From: Rhizopus sp. PT2906
Lineage: Eukaryota; Mucoromycota; Mucoromycetes; Mucorales; Rhizopodaceae
NCBI GenBank assembly: GCA_025529335.1
Contig: JAMYHX010000752.1
Span: forward strand, 1-13,871
Direction: 5' to 3'
DNA: 13,871 nt
Shown: positions 1-7,786 of the stretch, piece by piece
Position numbering within the stretch: position 1 is the stretch's first letter
How the letters are laid out: each line of letters starts with the position of its first letter
Position numbers and translations under genes: made by a program
Notes under the pieces: model-generated
The model's input: the letters and a program-made list of their open reading frames with translations, nothing else
What the model was told of the DNA's origin: nothing
Databases searched by the model: none

Positions 1-156
1 GACCGTGAAGCTATTGAAACCGCTTTGGCCGAAGCCATGGAACTTATGGAACTCTCTGCTGATGATGCCAAGCCCGAAGACCTCAAGTCTGCTCAATCCA
101 AGTTGAAGCGCGCTACTACTCGTGCTTTCGCTCACGTCTACTCTCAACGCCGTTAA
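1..156 (+). CDS. 3' end of an unidentified, highly expressed-type gene (partial)
   Basis: Reading frame 1 is open from the window edge to a TAA at 154-156 and gives the last 51 residues of a protein. The tail is a charged, probably helical sequence with alternating acidic and basic patches (DDAKPEDL, SKLKRATTRAF) and ends in HVYSQRR. Codon choice is strongly biased (GCC, AAG, CAA, CGT, ACT), as in the eS6 gene further on and unlike the homeobox gene, so the gene is probably strongly expressed. The spacing of the helices loosely recalls the C-terminal lid of Hsp70 proteins, but I could not confirm this and leave the product unnamed. The start and most of the gene lie outside the window. An AATAAA hexamer follows 83 bp after the stop codon. 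Confidence 0.75.
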   Translation, partial: DREAIETALAEAMELMELSADDAKPEDLKSAQSKLKRATTRAFAHVYSQRR

Positions 157-238
157 ATTGTTTTCAATCAGAGGAAAATAATCGACATTATTTAAAAAAA
201 GGCATTTCGACCACTTTTTGTTTGTAAATCTTATATAA

Positions 239-244
239 AATAAA
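239..244 (+). terminator. Possible poly(A) signal of the first gene
   Basis: AATAAA sits 83 bp after the stop codon at 154-156, in an AT-rich 3' flank. It matches the canonical polyadenylation hexamer. Fungal signals are loose and the hexamer is common in AT-rich DNA, so the assignment is tentative. Confidence 0.35.
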
Positions 245-1160
245 AGCAGCTGTAAAATTAAAGGAATTTTAAAGTTTTGAAATGTGTCAAAATCGGAATC
301 GTGGCCGATGAAAAAAAAAAGTCCCTTTCGCCCCAGGAGAATACATATTTTTGGATTTGTTCTCCCTTTTTTATTCGGAGAATAGTAATTGATCTGCTGG
401 TTTACATACATGTAGAAGGAGAAGGAAAGAAGGGGGAAAATGTTAACGTTAGTTACCGTCATTGTTTGAGTGTTTAATATCACAAAATTAAAAAGTTAAT
501 ATGATCAACCATTTATAAAGTGTATATGTTCTTCATTGCCCCCCCATATCTTTCCTATCCTTTTCTTTTGTTTTATGTGAATAGGAAAAAGGAGAATATC
601 TTTTGTTATAAATCAAGGAGAAAGCTGCATACATGTTATTTTTGTTCAGGCAATAGCAATGTAATAAAGATGAAAAAAAAAAGATGATGGTTGAATGATT
701 GATATGAAAAATAGTCCCTGAATCATATGCAAAGAATTAAACAACGAATTAAACAAAGAATAACAATATTCTTTAATATAAGCTGACGAACAACAGAAGC
801 TTGTATGCATATTATAAAGATTGCTTCTATATAGCGTGGCAATGGTTAATTATTTCTAGATTTCAGTTTAGGAGAAATACAATTAGCGAGCATGTATAAG
901 AGAGATAGAGAGAGGAGGGTGCAAAACAACTGCATAAAAGCTTAATATGTCAATAATAAGGTTAATCTTTTTGGTTTATCTTAAAAAAGGGGAAAGGGAA
1001 GAGTCAGGCTTAAAATTAAGTTAAAGCTGTGGGGGCAAACCTGCGGGGAAATATTAGCTGAGTGAATAAGAAAGATAGGAGGTATCGAAGCAAGATAAAG
1101 GGGAATGTTTCTTAATATCGAGCTAGAATGATGTTGAAGAAGAACGATTGTTTAAAAAAG

Positions 1161-1227
1161 ATATATAATAGTACTGTAACTTTGTTTTCTTTTTTTTTCC
1201 CTTCAAACACATCTCTTCTTTCTTATC
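1161..1227 (+). promoter_or_regulatory. TATA-like element and pyrimidine tract before the homeobox gene
   Basis: ATATATAATA at 1161-1170 is followed by a C/T-rich stretch (about 1181-1204, then 1211-1225) that runs up to the ATG at 1228. A TATA-like box followed by a CT-rich block just before the start codon is a common core-promoter layout in fungi. The transcription start itself cannot be read from the sequence. Confidence 0.45.
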
Positions 1228-1755
1228 ATGAAATCTGCATGTACTCTACCTTCTCTTTCAGATATTGTCAATACCAATGACTATTTCTACACAAGACAGT
1301 CAACAAAGCCATCAATCCTTCATGTATCCAGCCTTTTATCTCCAATAAGGACTGATAGTGTTCTCTACGAATCCGATGAGCCGGTAAAAGCGAAAAGAAA
1401 GCGAGCATCCCCTTCACAGCTGTACATATTGAATCGAGTCTTTCAACAGACATGTTTTCCATCAACAGAACTTCGCATAGAACTAGGCAAACGATTGGGA
1501 ATGAGTCCAAGAACTGTGCAGATATGGTTTCAAAATAAGCGACAGTCGACAAGAACACGAGAGAGAGTTACCCCTCAACAGCAGCGTCGAAGCATGTTTG
1601 TCTCGCCGCCAGTTTCTCCCTTGCCATCTCCTAGTTTGATCAAATCTCTATCACTTCCGCCCCTTCATCCACCACCTGCCTTTGCCCTCAGCCCTTCCTC
1701 CTCAGCCCATTCTAGCCCCACATCAATCGATGCAATGCTGTTTCGTGACTTCTAA
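1228..1755 (+). CDS. Homeobox (homeodomain) transcription factor
   Basis: A single-exon gene encoding 175 residues, predicted to be a nuclear DNA-binding protein. The homeodomain spans about residues 54-113. It starts with a basic arm (KAKRKRASPSQ) and ends with recognition helix 3, which carries the diagnostic WFQNKR at 100-105, including the invariant Trp, Phe, Asn and Arg. The loop length fits a typical 60-residue domain, with no TALE insertion. The N-terminus (1-53) is rich in Ser and Thr. The C-terminus (from about 115) is a low-complexity Ser/Pro region with several SP and PxSP motifs that could be phosphorylated. The ATG at 1228 is the first in frame after a pyrimidine tract. No splice signal is needed, because the frame is complete from start to TAA. 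At 175 residues it is short compared with many fungal homeodomain factors. Target genes and orthologue cannot be assigned; Pho2/Yox1-type factors are relatives only in the general sense. Confidence 0.88.
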   Translation: MKSACTLPSLSDIVNTNDYFYTRQSTKPSILHVSSLLSPIRTDSVLYESDEPVKAKRKRASPSQLYILNRVFQQTCFPSTELRIELGKRLGMSPRTVQIWFQNKRQSTRTRERVTPQQQRRSMFVSPPVSPLPSPSLIKSLSLPPLHPPPAFALSPSSSAHSSPTSIDAMLFRDF

Positions 1756-3232
1756 AGATAGCAATGGTTATTTCTACCGTGTATATTCCTAAAAGCCGGA
1801 AATTGCGCTATCCATATGCTTCCAAGTTTTATATGCCATCTATGTATTGCCCTTTTGTAGCTTTTCTTTTTTCTTTTTTTATTTCTTTCGTTTGCAAGTA
1901 TGTGCAGTCTCATGAATTATCGCTTCCTCGTTTTTTTACACTTAATAGAAATGCGCACAACCTTACTCCTTTTCCTCTTTCATTGTTTTCTTAAAAAAGT
2001 TCTTAATTTAAACAGTAATAAACGTAAAAACGCATGTTTTAAAATAGCTCTTTTCAGCAAATGGATCATTTCTTTTATTTCTTTTAAAGGTAATCTAACC
2101 TTCGTTTTGCGCCACAGTTTATGTACATGTCTGCTTCCATTTCTGTCCCCTTTCTCTCCCTTTAAAAAGTGAGTTTATCAATCTAATTTTTTAAGCTCAT
2201 GAATTATATAGATTTCATAGGTGTATTTCCTTTTCTGTCTTTGTCTATCTTCCTTTCTTTCAAGGAGCTTTACTTATAAAAAAAAAGACTGCTCTGGTAA
2301 AAAGAACCATCATTGAGGCACCTAACTCCCTCTAAAGTTCATCATCTAGTTTTACTATTATAGTAACTAAACAAGGTATAGCATTTCCGGGGTTGGTTGA
2401 ACCTGAAGATCCAAAGAAAAATAGAATTCGTTTGACAGATGGATAGGATGGTTAAAGATTTATTTTGATTGCTTTAACAAATTGAATATAATAAAAAAAT
2501 GATCGTCTCTATGGAAACTATCGCAAACAATGATATGCAAGTAGAGCTTTTGATAAACATCTGTACCTGTTTGTATCGGCAAGAAAAAGTTGAGAATGTT
2601 GGCGCAGAGAAGGCTTTAGGAACATTTCTAAACAAGGCATAAGCTACCACATTCAATCCTTACAACAGATAACATCAAGTATAGAATTATGTGTTTGACG
2701 AAGGAAAAACCCTTTGAATTCTTTACCGAGCAGCTAGAAAACAGTTTCTGTTTATCCAAGACTATTACCCAAGTCTAAAGGGAAATAAGAAAGAGAAAAC
2801 ATGGGCCACAAGATCATATGAGGAAAATAGCATAAAGAGTTTTTAGTATGTCTTATTGATCTGTTTTCTCCTATACTTAGCAAAAGAGTTGATCTCATTT
2901 AAAAATTAGATGCAATATTTAAGAAAGCCTACTTCAAAAATAAGAAAGAGAAATAGTATGCGTGTGTTACAAATGGAAAGAAAAAGAAACAATTCTCCTG
3001 TGAGTCAAGTCCCTTTAACAAGACATTATTCTTGGTACAATGTATTATTATAGAATTATTAAACATTAACTTAGGGTTTAATAAGTCGTGCAAATAAGAA
3101 AGAAAAAGGCAAAGAAAAAGGTGACAGGGCCAGAAAAATTTGGGTTCAACGGAAATAGAAAGATATTGTCCTATTATGGATAATATGCAGATATGTTAGA
3201 GCAAGTTACTATAGAACTATTATTTTTTTTTA
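1756..3232. other. Gene-poor region with scattered protein-like fragments
   Basis: About 1.5 kb of AT-rich DNA follows the homeobox gene. The first 420 bp are T-rich on the + strand, and the ORFs seen there (1764-1994, 1900-2172) are hydrophobic or low-complexity translations expected from T-runs. Between 2336 and 2778 three short + strand frames look more like protein than their surroundings and are reported separately as possible remnants. From about 2780 to 3232 I see nothing recognisable. Confidence 0.5.
2336..2778 (+). pseudogene. Possible gene remnant: three protein-like frames
   Basis: Three + strand segments in three different frames have mixed, protein-like composition. The first, 2336-2446, is open at its start and contains FPGLVEPEDPKKNRIRLTDG. 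The second, 2499-2642, runs from ATG to TAA with 47 codons and contains MQVELLINICTCLYRQEKVE. The third, 2689-2778, is ATG to TAA with 29 codons and contains KEKPFEFFTEQLENSF. I found no splice sites that join them cleanly. They could be pieces of one decayed gene or mobile element, or a chance run of open frames. I recognise no family. Confidence 0.2.
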
Positions 3233-3377
3233 CAGTCAAAGAAAATGAGACCAGAATAAGGCAAAATGAAAACGAGCCAAGCTTGCAAAAATGACACCGG
3301 CCCATGGAAGTGAGGCTGTCGCAAAAAAAAAAAAGCGATTTCATTTTGCCTTATTCTGGTCTCGTTTTCTTTGACTG
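3233..3377. mobile_element. Foldback inverted-repeat element, MITE-like
   Basis: Two 39-bp arms, 3233-3271 and 3339-3377, are reverse complements at 38 of 39 positions; the single mismatch (T at 3246 against G at 3364) would still pair as a wobble in one RNA. A 67-bp spacer separates them. The outer ends read CAGTCAAAG and CTTTGACTG. The left end is preceded by TA (3231-3232) and the right is followed by TTA. The pairing then continues imperfectly outward through a T-run and an A-run to about 3219 and 3390. There is no ORF. Size, terminal CAGT and the near-TA flanks suggest a non-autonomous Tc1/mariner-type MITE. If transcribed, it would make a long hairpin RNA. Confidence 0.7.
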
Positions 3378-4399
3378 TTAAAAAAATAATACAGCATGGT
3401 GTCGTAGAACAATGCCTGCTTATGACTGACATTGAGATAAACGACTGTAATCAGAATGAATAGAGTAAATTCATACATTATAAGATTGCGTGTACACACG
3501 TTTAGTGGCAAGTCAAATTAAGTAGAATCTCTCCTTTGAATATAAACCATTACTTTTTTATATAAAAGGATACACTTCTTTAAATATAATTCTTCTTATG
3601 CTAAAAGCAGTATCATAACCCAAATCATGAAATGAACAATAAGATTAGTGTCAGGAATGAATTAAATGTTTATGAACTCAGGAACCTTTAGTCGATCATA
3701 TCCTCAGTAATTATAATCCACGCTTAGAATAGTATCTTACCAGCCATTTGATAGCAACTATAAATATTAGATCATTAATTTATTTATATGTTCCTTCAGG
3801 ATAAAGATTAGTCTCAAAGAGTACCTCTTTTGTCTTTGCCATGTGTCTCTAAACCATTACATAACACATGGCACATCAAAAAAAAATTGCATATGCCCAG
3901 CTTGATGTTAAGTCAGGGACAATTCAGTGCTTGTGCTGCTGCCATCTCGATAAAATGAATGCTCTATCTGAATCAGAAGAAGCAGCAGCATATTTTGATC
4001 AAACGACAATCTTTTCCGGTTTCTCCGTATCAGGAATTTTAGGGCATACATAATTTATAGTTCGAAAAAAATGCACCAATTTCAATGAAGCTCTAAGATA
4101 TGCTTACTGCCATTGACTATATTCGCGTAGACTTAGAGGAAATGGCATTAACCGACCAGATCTACAAAAAAAAATCGCTCACCAGTCAAACCAAAAAAGA
4201 AAAGGTTTCCTCTTGTTCAAAGTTACACTCTCTTACAGCATTTTTCCAAACAATTCTGTTTTGTTAGATAAGCACGAAACCCCTCCCCCTTCATTTTTTA
4301 CCTGTCCTCGAGGACCCACTCCCTTATTTACTCTATGACTTCAACTCAACAGTGTTTTTTTGTCATAAACGCCCTTGCTTCCGTAGAATAAACACTTCT
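3378..4399. other. Intergenic AT-rich stretch between the MITE and the transposase remnant
   Basis: No convincing gene is present. It contains one 61-codon ORF (3868-4053), listed separately, and a perfect 12-bp palindrome GTCCTCGAGGAC at 4304-4315. A sequence starting CAGTGTTTTTTTGTC at 4350 may be the outer end of the neighbouring transposon. The rest is featureless AT-rich sequence. Confidence 0.5.
3868..4053 (+). CDS. Small ORF of doubtful coding status (61 aa)
   Basis: The frame runs from ATG at 3868 to TAA and encodes a 61-residue peptide with a Cys cluster (CLCCCH, about residues 21-26) and a Ser/Glu/Ala stretch (SESEEAAAYF). I recognise no domain, signal peptide or membrane segment. 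It lies in a region otherwise made of mobile-element debris, about 0.35 kb beyond the end of the transposase remnant and on the opposite strand. The composition is less biased than neighbouring random frames, which is the only reason to list it. A chance ORF, or a fragment of another element, is at least as likely as a gene. Confidence 0.15.
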   Translation: MAHQKKIAYAQLDVKSGTIQCLCCCHLDKMNALSESEEAAAYFDQTTIFSGFSVSGILGHT

Positions 4400-5689
4400 T
4401 CAGATCGCTTGTCTATTACGACACTTGTCCAAGCGTTTATGAGAATGTCTAACAATTCCTTTAAAATCACTTAGTTTCAAGCTATTAGAAGCTCCAATGA
4501 TCCAAGCCATCAACATTTCCTTCTTGAAAAACTTGTTGAGTTTCTCTTTGCTTTTGACCGCTGATCAGAATTGCTCGATTGGATTGAGCTCAGGAGAATA
4601 TGGAGGCAAGTAAACGCAGCGGTAGCCGCGATATTCTATGTATTTGGCTATATTGTCTGATGGATAGGAACATTATCCATTATGAGGCAGTGACCTTTCA
4701 TGTGTGGATACAGGTCCATTTCATCCATTGTAGTTTTTAGAAAGCTGATTTAATGTCCCATAACTATTCCTTTGCTCATTTGCCCAACGCCATCTCCTCG
4801 CTTTCTCTTTTTATTAGATGGAGACTGAGGAAGTCTAAGGCTGTATTTGATTAGACCTTTAGCGGAAATCGTGCTCGGAATGATTGTTGTCGCTCGTGTT
4901 TTGGGAATTGTGACCATTGCTGGTGCACCTTTCTTTGACCATGCCATACTACGTTTTAAATTAATGGAAAGCAGATTCGTCAAGAATGACACAGCTTCTC
5001 ATAAAATCCAAGTCTATTTTTCCCATTTATAAACCCAACCCAAGCGCTCTTGAATCTTTTCTTCACTATTCCGGTCTATGGATTGAAGCCAAGCTTTCTT
5101 AAGAGATAAACTGCAATGTTGCTTTACAAAATCAAACAAGATAGTTTTAGATACTTTTGATTCGGTAAACATTTGCTTTAACTTCTTCATTACTTCGTCT
5201 AGGACGATAAAAGGATTCTCATCAATGCATTCAAGAATAGCAGTTCCTCTTGGAGAATATGTGGACGGCCAGTCTTTCTCCATTTCTCAAAAATGCTGTC
5301 AGGATCTTTCTCGTATTGCGTAGCACATTTTTGTACTGTACGAACATGAATCCCAAGTTGTTTTGCAGCAGTGGCCGCACTCAAACATCTCTCAAACAAC
5401 AGTTTGATGCACTTCACTTTTGTTCTGATCAGTATAGCGTGTATAATTTCGCTTCACTGAAATTTCCCTCATAATGACATCGCCGTTAGGCTTTGCCTTC
5501 TTTTCTACCTGTATTGCATCTATCCTTTTCTCGATCTCTAGAGGCGGTTGAGCTAAATATTGTGTAGGAGAGCTCAATGTTTGAAGACGAAAACTGTTCC
5601 TCATCAACAATATAATCCATTGGTTCAGGTCTGCCATACTCGTCGATGACAGATCTCTTTCCATTTTCAAATACGAATTGAATATTCAT
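4400..5689 (-). pseudogene. Broken Tc1/mariner (IS630-type) DDE transposase
   Basis: Read on the minus strand from ATG at 5689 to TGA at 4400-4402, this is a decayed cut-and-paste transposase, normally a nuclear enzyme that binds terminal repeats and moves the element. An N-terminal helix-turn-helix is visible at about 5417-5290 (AATAAKQLGIHVRTVQKC), followed by KWRKTGRP, then a linker with RNSEEKIQER. All three catalytic residues of the DDE triad can be seen: Asp in VILDESAFH (about 4980-5000), Asp in CLIMDN (about 4675) and Glu in ELNPIEQF (4574-4576). The second Asp and the Glu are 33-34 residues apart, as in Tc1/mariner. The frame is broken by shifts near 5565, 5418, 5230, 5015, 4972 and 4660, a TAA at 4750-4752, and a TGA at 4565-4567 where the family normally has Trp. 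No functional protein can be made. Candidate outer ends are CAGTGTTT at 4350 and AAACACTA at 5739-5746, but they match poorly. Confidence 0.88.
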
Positions 5690-5745
5690 TATCTGTGATT
5701 TGTGATGTAATTGGGAAAAAGAAATAAAACACAGACACAAACACT

Positions 5746-6278
5746 AGGTGTGCTCTTTTATATTCAAAGATGCCAAGACGAATTTATATTTCGTACAACA
5801 CGAGTTTTGTTCTTTGTCATCAAGTGAATTGGTTTTTCTTCAGGGCGAATTCATTTTCCGTATAACCAGAATTCGTTTTCGTCATTAGATGAATTACTTT
5901 CCGGAAAGAGTGCACACAAACCACAAATGAAAAATAAAAAGCTCAGCTGATTTTAAACTCACATCGTACATTGTTCATACAAAAGGATTGGGGTAAAGGA
6001 ATAAACCTTGTCAAACCTTTGAATTAAACGCACTTATTGTAATCACTTTCTCTTCATCCATTAGGTTACTTGTTGCTATACCCTTCTCCCTAATAAGCAA
6101 GCCAAGAATCAAGAAATCGATTTAGTGTTACACTTACCTTATTTGTGTATTCTTAAGGGTGCGCTCAAACAACTTAAAGTGGCTGGTGTAATGCTCAAAT
6201 GTTACGTTGATGAAACACGAAAAGGTTAGTCTTGATACATCTTTTTATTTGTGTGCGTGGGTTAATATATATAATACA
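5746..6278. other. Intergenic: degenerate repeat and possible coding scrap
   Basis: This 530-bp gap lies between the transposase remnant and the 3' end of the SH3 gene. It holds a degenerate tandem repeat (5779-5895). On the + strand a short protein-like run at about 6157-6228 (LKQLKVAGVMLKCYVDETRK) ends at a TAG that overlaps a GTTAGT donor-like sequence. I cannot link that run to any other exon and do not call it a gene. Confidence 0.45.
5779..5895. repeat. Two degenerate tandem copies of about 50 bp
   Basis: Copy A (5779-5830) and copy B (5846-5895) share the same order of blocks: CGAATT, an AT-rich spacer with CCGTA/TCGTA, an ACGAG or TTCG block followed by TTTT, GTCAT, and GTGAATT/ATGAATT. 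They are about 67 bp apart, start to start. Several mismatches and short gaps separate them. They lie just outside the likely end of the transposon, so they may be subterminal repeats or unrelated local duplication. Confidence 0.35.
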
Positions 6279-7058
6279 TTAAATGAGTTCCACATAGGAT
6301 TCAGGCACTAGGCCAGTTTGATCATGTACATCTGCAATTAACCAACCCTACAAGAGAGAACATACAGTCAGTATTGCTTTTTTTTTTTAGAACATTGTCC
6401 ACAATAACTTACAGGGCACTGGCGGTACTGGACCCAAATGATTTGCCCTGCTTTTAGCTCTATTTCGTATTCCGTTTCTGGTATAAAGTCAAATAGGGCA
6501 CGAGCATCTCTTCCTGTAAAATCTGGGGAAGATAATGAGATCGTCGATTGATTGTTGGGCAAAGGATTTCCAAAATGAAGTGGTGAATCTTTAGGATAAG
6601 CAAAATCACGTATGATCACAGTTGCAGAACCTAGTCTAATGTGTTATCTAATTGAGTTATTGGTTTCCCTTGTTCTATTTACCAGCTGATACCTAAAAAA
6701 CACACAGAGTTGAAACGTTAAATAGGGGGGAAAGCAAGGACAATGTCATTTTATTTACTTCTTTATCTGTCACATTGACCACAGCTTCAGAATCTTCCTT
6801 GATGGTAGTTGTACTCATCATGCCTTCTAAAGTAGTTTTCAATGTAGATGGTTGAATAGTAGATGTCTTGTCTAATCTTCTTTCCATTTCTTCTTCTTCG
6901 TCATCATCATCATCATCACTACTACTATTACTATTACTAGTTGTATAATGATTGCTGATAGGACTGCTTGGTAACGAACAAGAAGATGATGACTGCGTAT
7001 CAGGGCAATTGGATTTTTTTGTTCGAAAGCTCTTTTTGGTAGCTGTCTTTTGAGTCAT
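6279..7058 (-). CDS. Nbp2/Skb5-like SH3-domain adaptor protein (4 exons)
   Basis: Exons on the minus strand are 7058-6759, 6692-6683, 6630-6413 and 6347-6279; introns are 66, 52 and 65 nt, all GT-AG, and the joined frame encodes 198 residues. The C-terminal SH3 domain spans about 146-198: ALFDF at 148-152, an acidic stretch (ETEYEIEL), the conserved GW at 177-178, and GLVPESYVELI at the end with Pro191 and Tyr194 of the ligand-binding face. Before it, VSAGSATVIIRDFAYPKDSP (101-120) is probably a conserved core. The N-terminus is low-complexity, with a Ser-rich tract and a DDDDDDEEEE run at about 48-57. Known relatives, budding yeast Nbp2 and fission yeast Skb5, are adaptors that bring phosphatases or PAK kinases to MAP-kinase signalling; that role is inferred here by homology. 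Exon 2 is only 10 nt, and without it the frame does not continue. Confidence 0.85.
6683..6692 (-). other. 10-nt microexon of the SH3 gene
   Basis: The minus-strand sequence GTATCAGCTG is flanked by an acceptor (TTTTTTAG, 6693-6700) and a donor (GTAAAT, from 6682). It adds Val-Ser-Ala and the first base of a Gly codon, and it restores frame between the exon ending ...DKE and the exon starting GGTTCTGCAACT when joined. Both neighbouring introns keep GT-AG ends. Confidence 0.75.
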
Positions 7059-7786
7059 CTATATAAAGTTTATTTTTATGTTATCTTGGCGATTAATTCT
7101 GTTACCTTTTTTAACAAAAGGGCAAGTGTGATCACTGTATTTAAGCTCATTTTAAGTCGTTTAAAGGAAGGGAATGGGTTGATTGAAAAAAAAATAAAAG
7201 TTGAAGGGAAAGAAAAAAAGAAAAAGAAAAAGGCTGGGAAAAATAAAAAGGGATATTTTTATACAATCGGATCAACTGGGCGTTATTTTTTTTTTGGGCT
7301 CTTGCAGCTTTCTCTATTTTTCTTTTCTTTGTGATACTGACTCAGTTGCTATGACTACTGCAGCAATTGTTGGTATGACGCACTCAAAATAAGCAGAGGG
7401 CGCCTAAAAGGAAAGGAGTGGATAAAAAAAAAAGAAAAAGAATAAAAGAGTAGAAGAATAAAGAATACAAGAAAAAGAAGGAGAAACCAAATATTTCAAA
7501 TAAATCTGTGGAGGTACAAGAAGCCAAATTAGGACCTGCAAGCACGCTTAATGTTTAAACTTCCGATTTTTGTATTTTTTATGCTTGTGACAAAGTGATT
7601 CATTAGAGACATGAAGCAGTAACTTTAGTAAATTCTTTCTTCCCCCCTTTTTTTTATCAATTTGCAAAAACTATTTTTCCCTTGACTTGCGATGAAAATA
7701 AATGACAAAATGCAGGATGCATAACTGTTATCTATTTATATATATATATATATGTGTGTGTGTGTGCAAAAAAAAAAAAAAACGAT
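7059..7786. other. Upstream region of the SH3 gene and 3' flank of the pyrophosphatase gene
   Basis: About 730 bp without a gene. The part nearest the SH3 start (7186-7245) is rich in A and G on the + strand, which is a pyrimidine tract on the minus strand, like those before the other starts here. A perfect TGACTCA, the AP-1/Gcn4-type bZIP site, is at 7338-7344. The ORFs at 7050-7334 and 7201-7392 are Lys/Phe-rich readings of A- and T-runs and look non-coding. Confidence 0.5.
7737..7782. repeat. Compound microsatellite (TA)n(TG)n A15
   Basis: Alternating TA from 7737 to about 7753 passes into TG repeats to 7766, then C and a run of 15 A (7768-7782). The array ends 4 bp past the pyrophosphatase stop codon, so it lies in that gene's 3' UTR, where it reads T15-(CA)n-(TA)n. 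Length polymorphism between strains would be expected. Confidence 0.9.

Larger units (their letters stand above)
157..1227. other. Intergenic: 3' UTR and homeobox gene upstream region
   Basis: This 1.07-kb AT-rich stretch has no convincing coding sequence. A 66-codon ORF at 277-477 is rich in low-complexity codons and looks like chance. The last 70 bp carry a TATA-like run and a pyrimidine tract in front of the homeobox start. Such a long upstream region would fit a regulated gene, but I recognise no specific operator. Confidence 0.6.

Noticed and set aside
1900..2172. 90-codon hydrophobic ORF after the homeobox gene
   Set aside because: Made of Phe, Leu and Ser from T-rich DNA; overlaps another open frame of the same kind; no promoter or motif.
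4304..4315. 12-bp palindrome GTCCTCGAGGAC
   Set aside because: Perfect but short and isolated, with no second copy in the window and no gene nearby; not enough to call a site.
4847..5032. + strand ORFs at 4847-5032 and 5250-5474
   Set aside because: They lie antisense to the transposase remnant, whose minus-strand translation shows family motifs; the + strand products resemble nothing.
7050..7392. Lys-rich small + strand ORFs
   Set aside because: The translation reflects A-rich runs in the upstream region of the SH3 gene; no motif or typical codon use.
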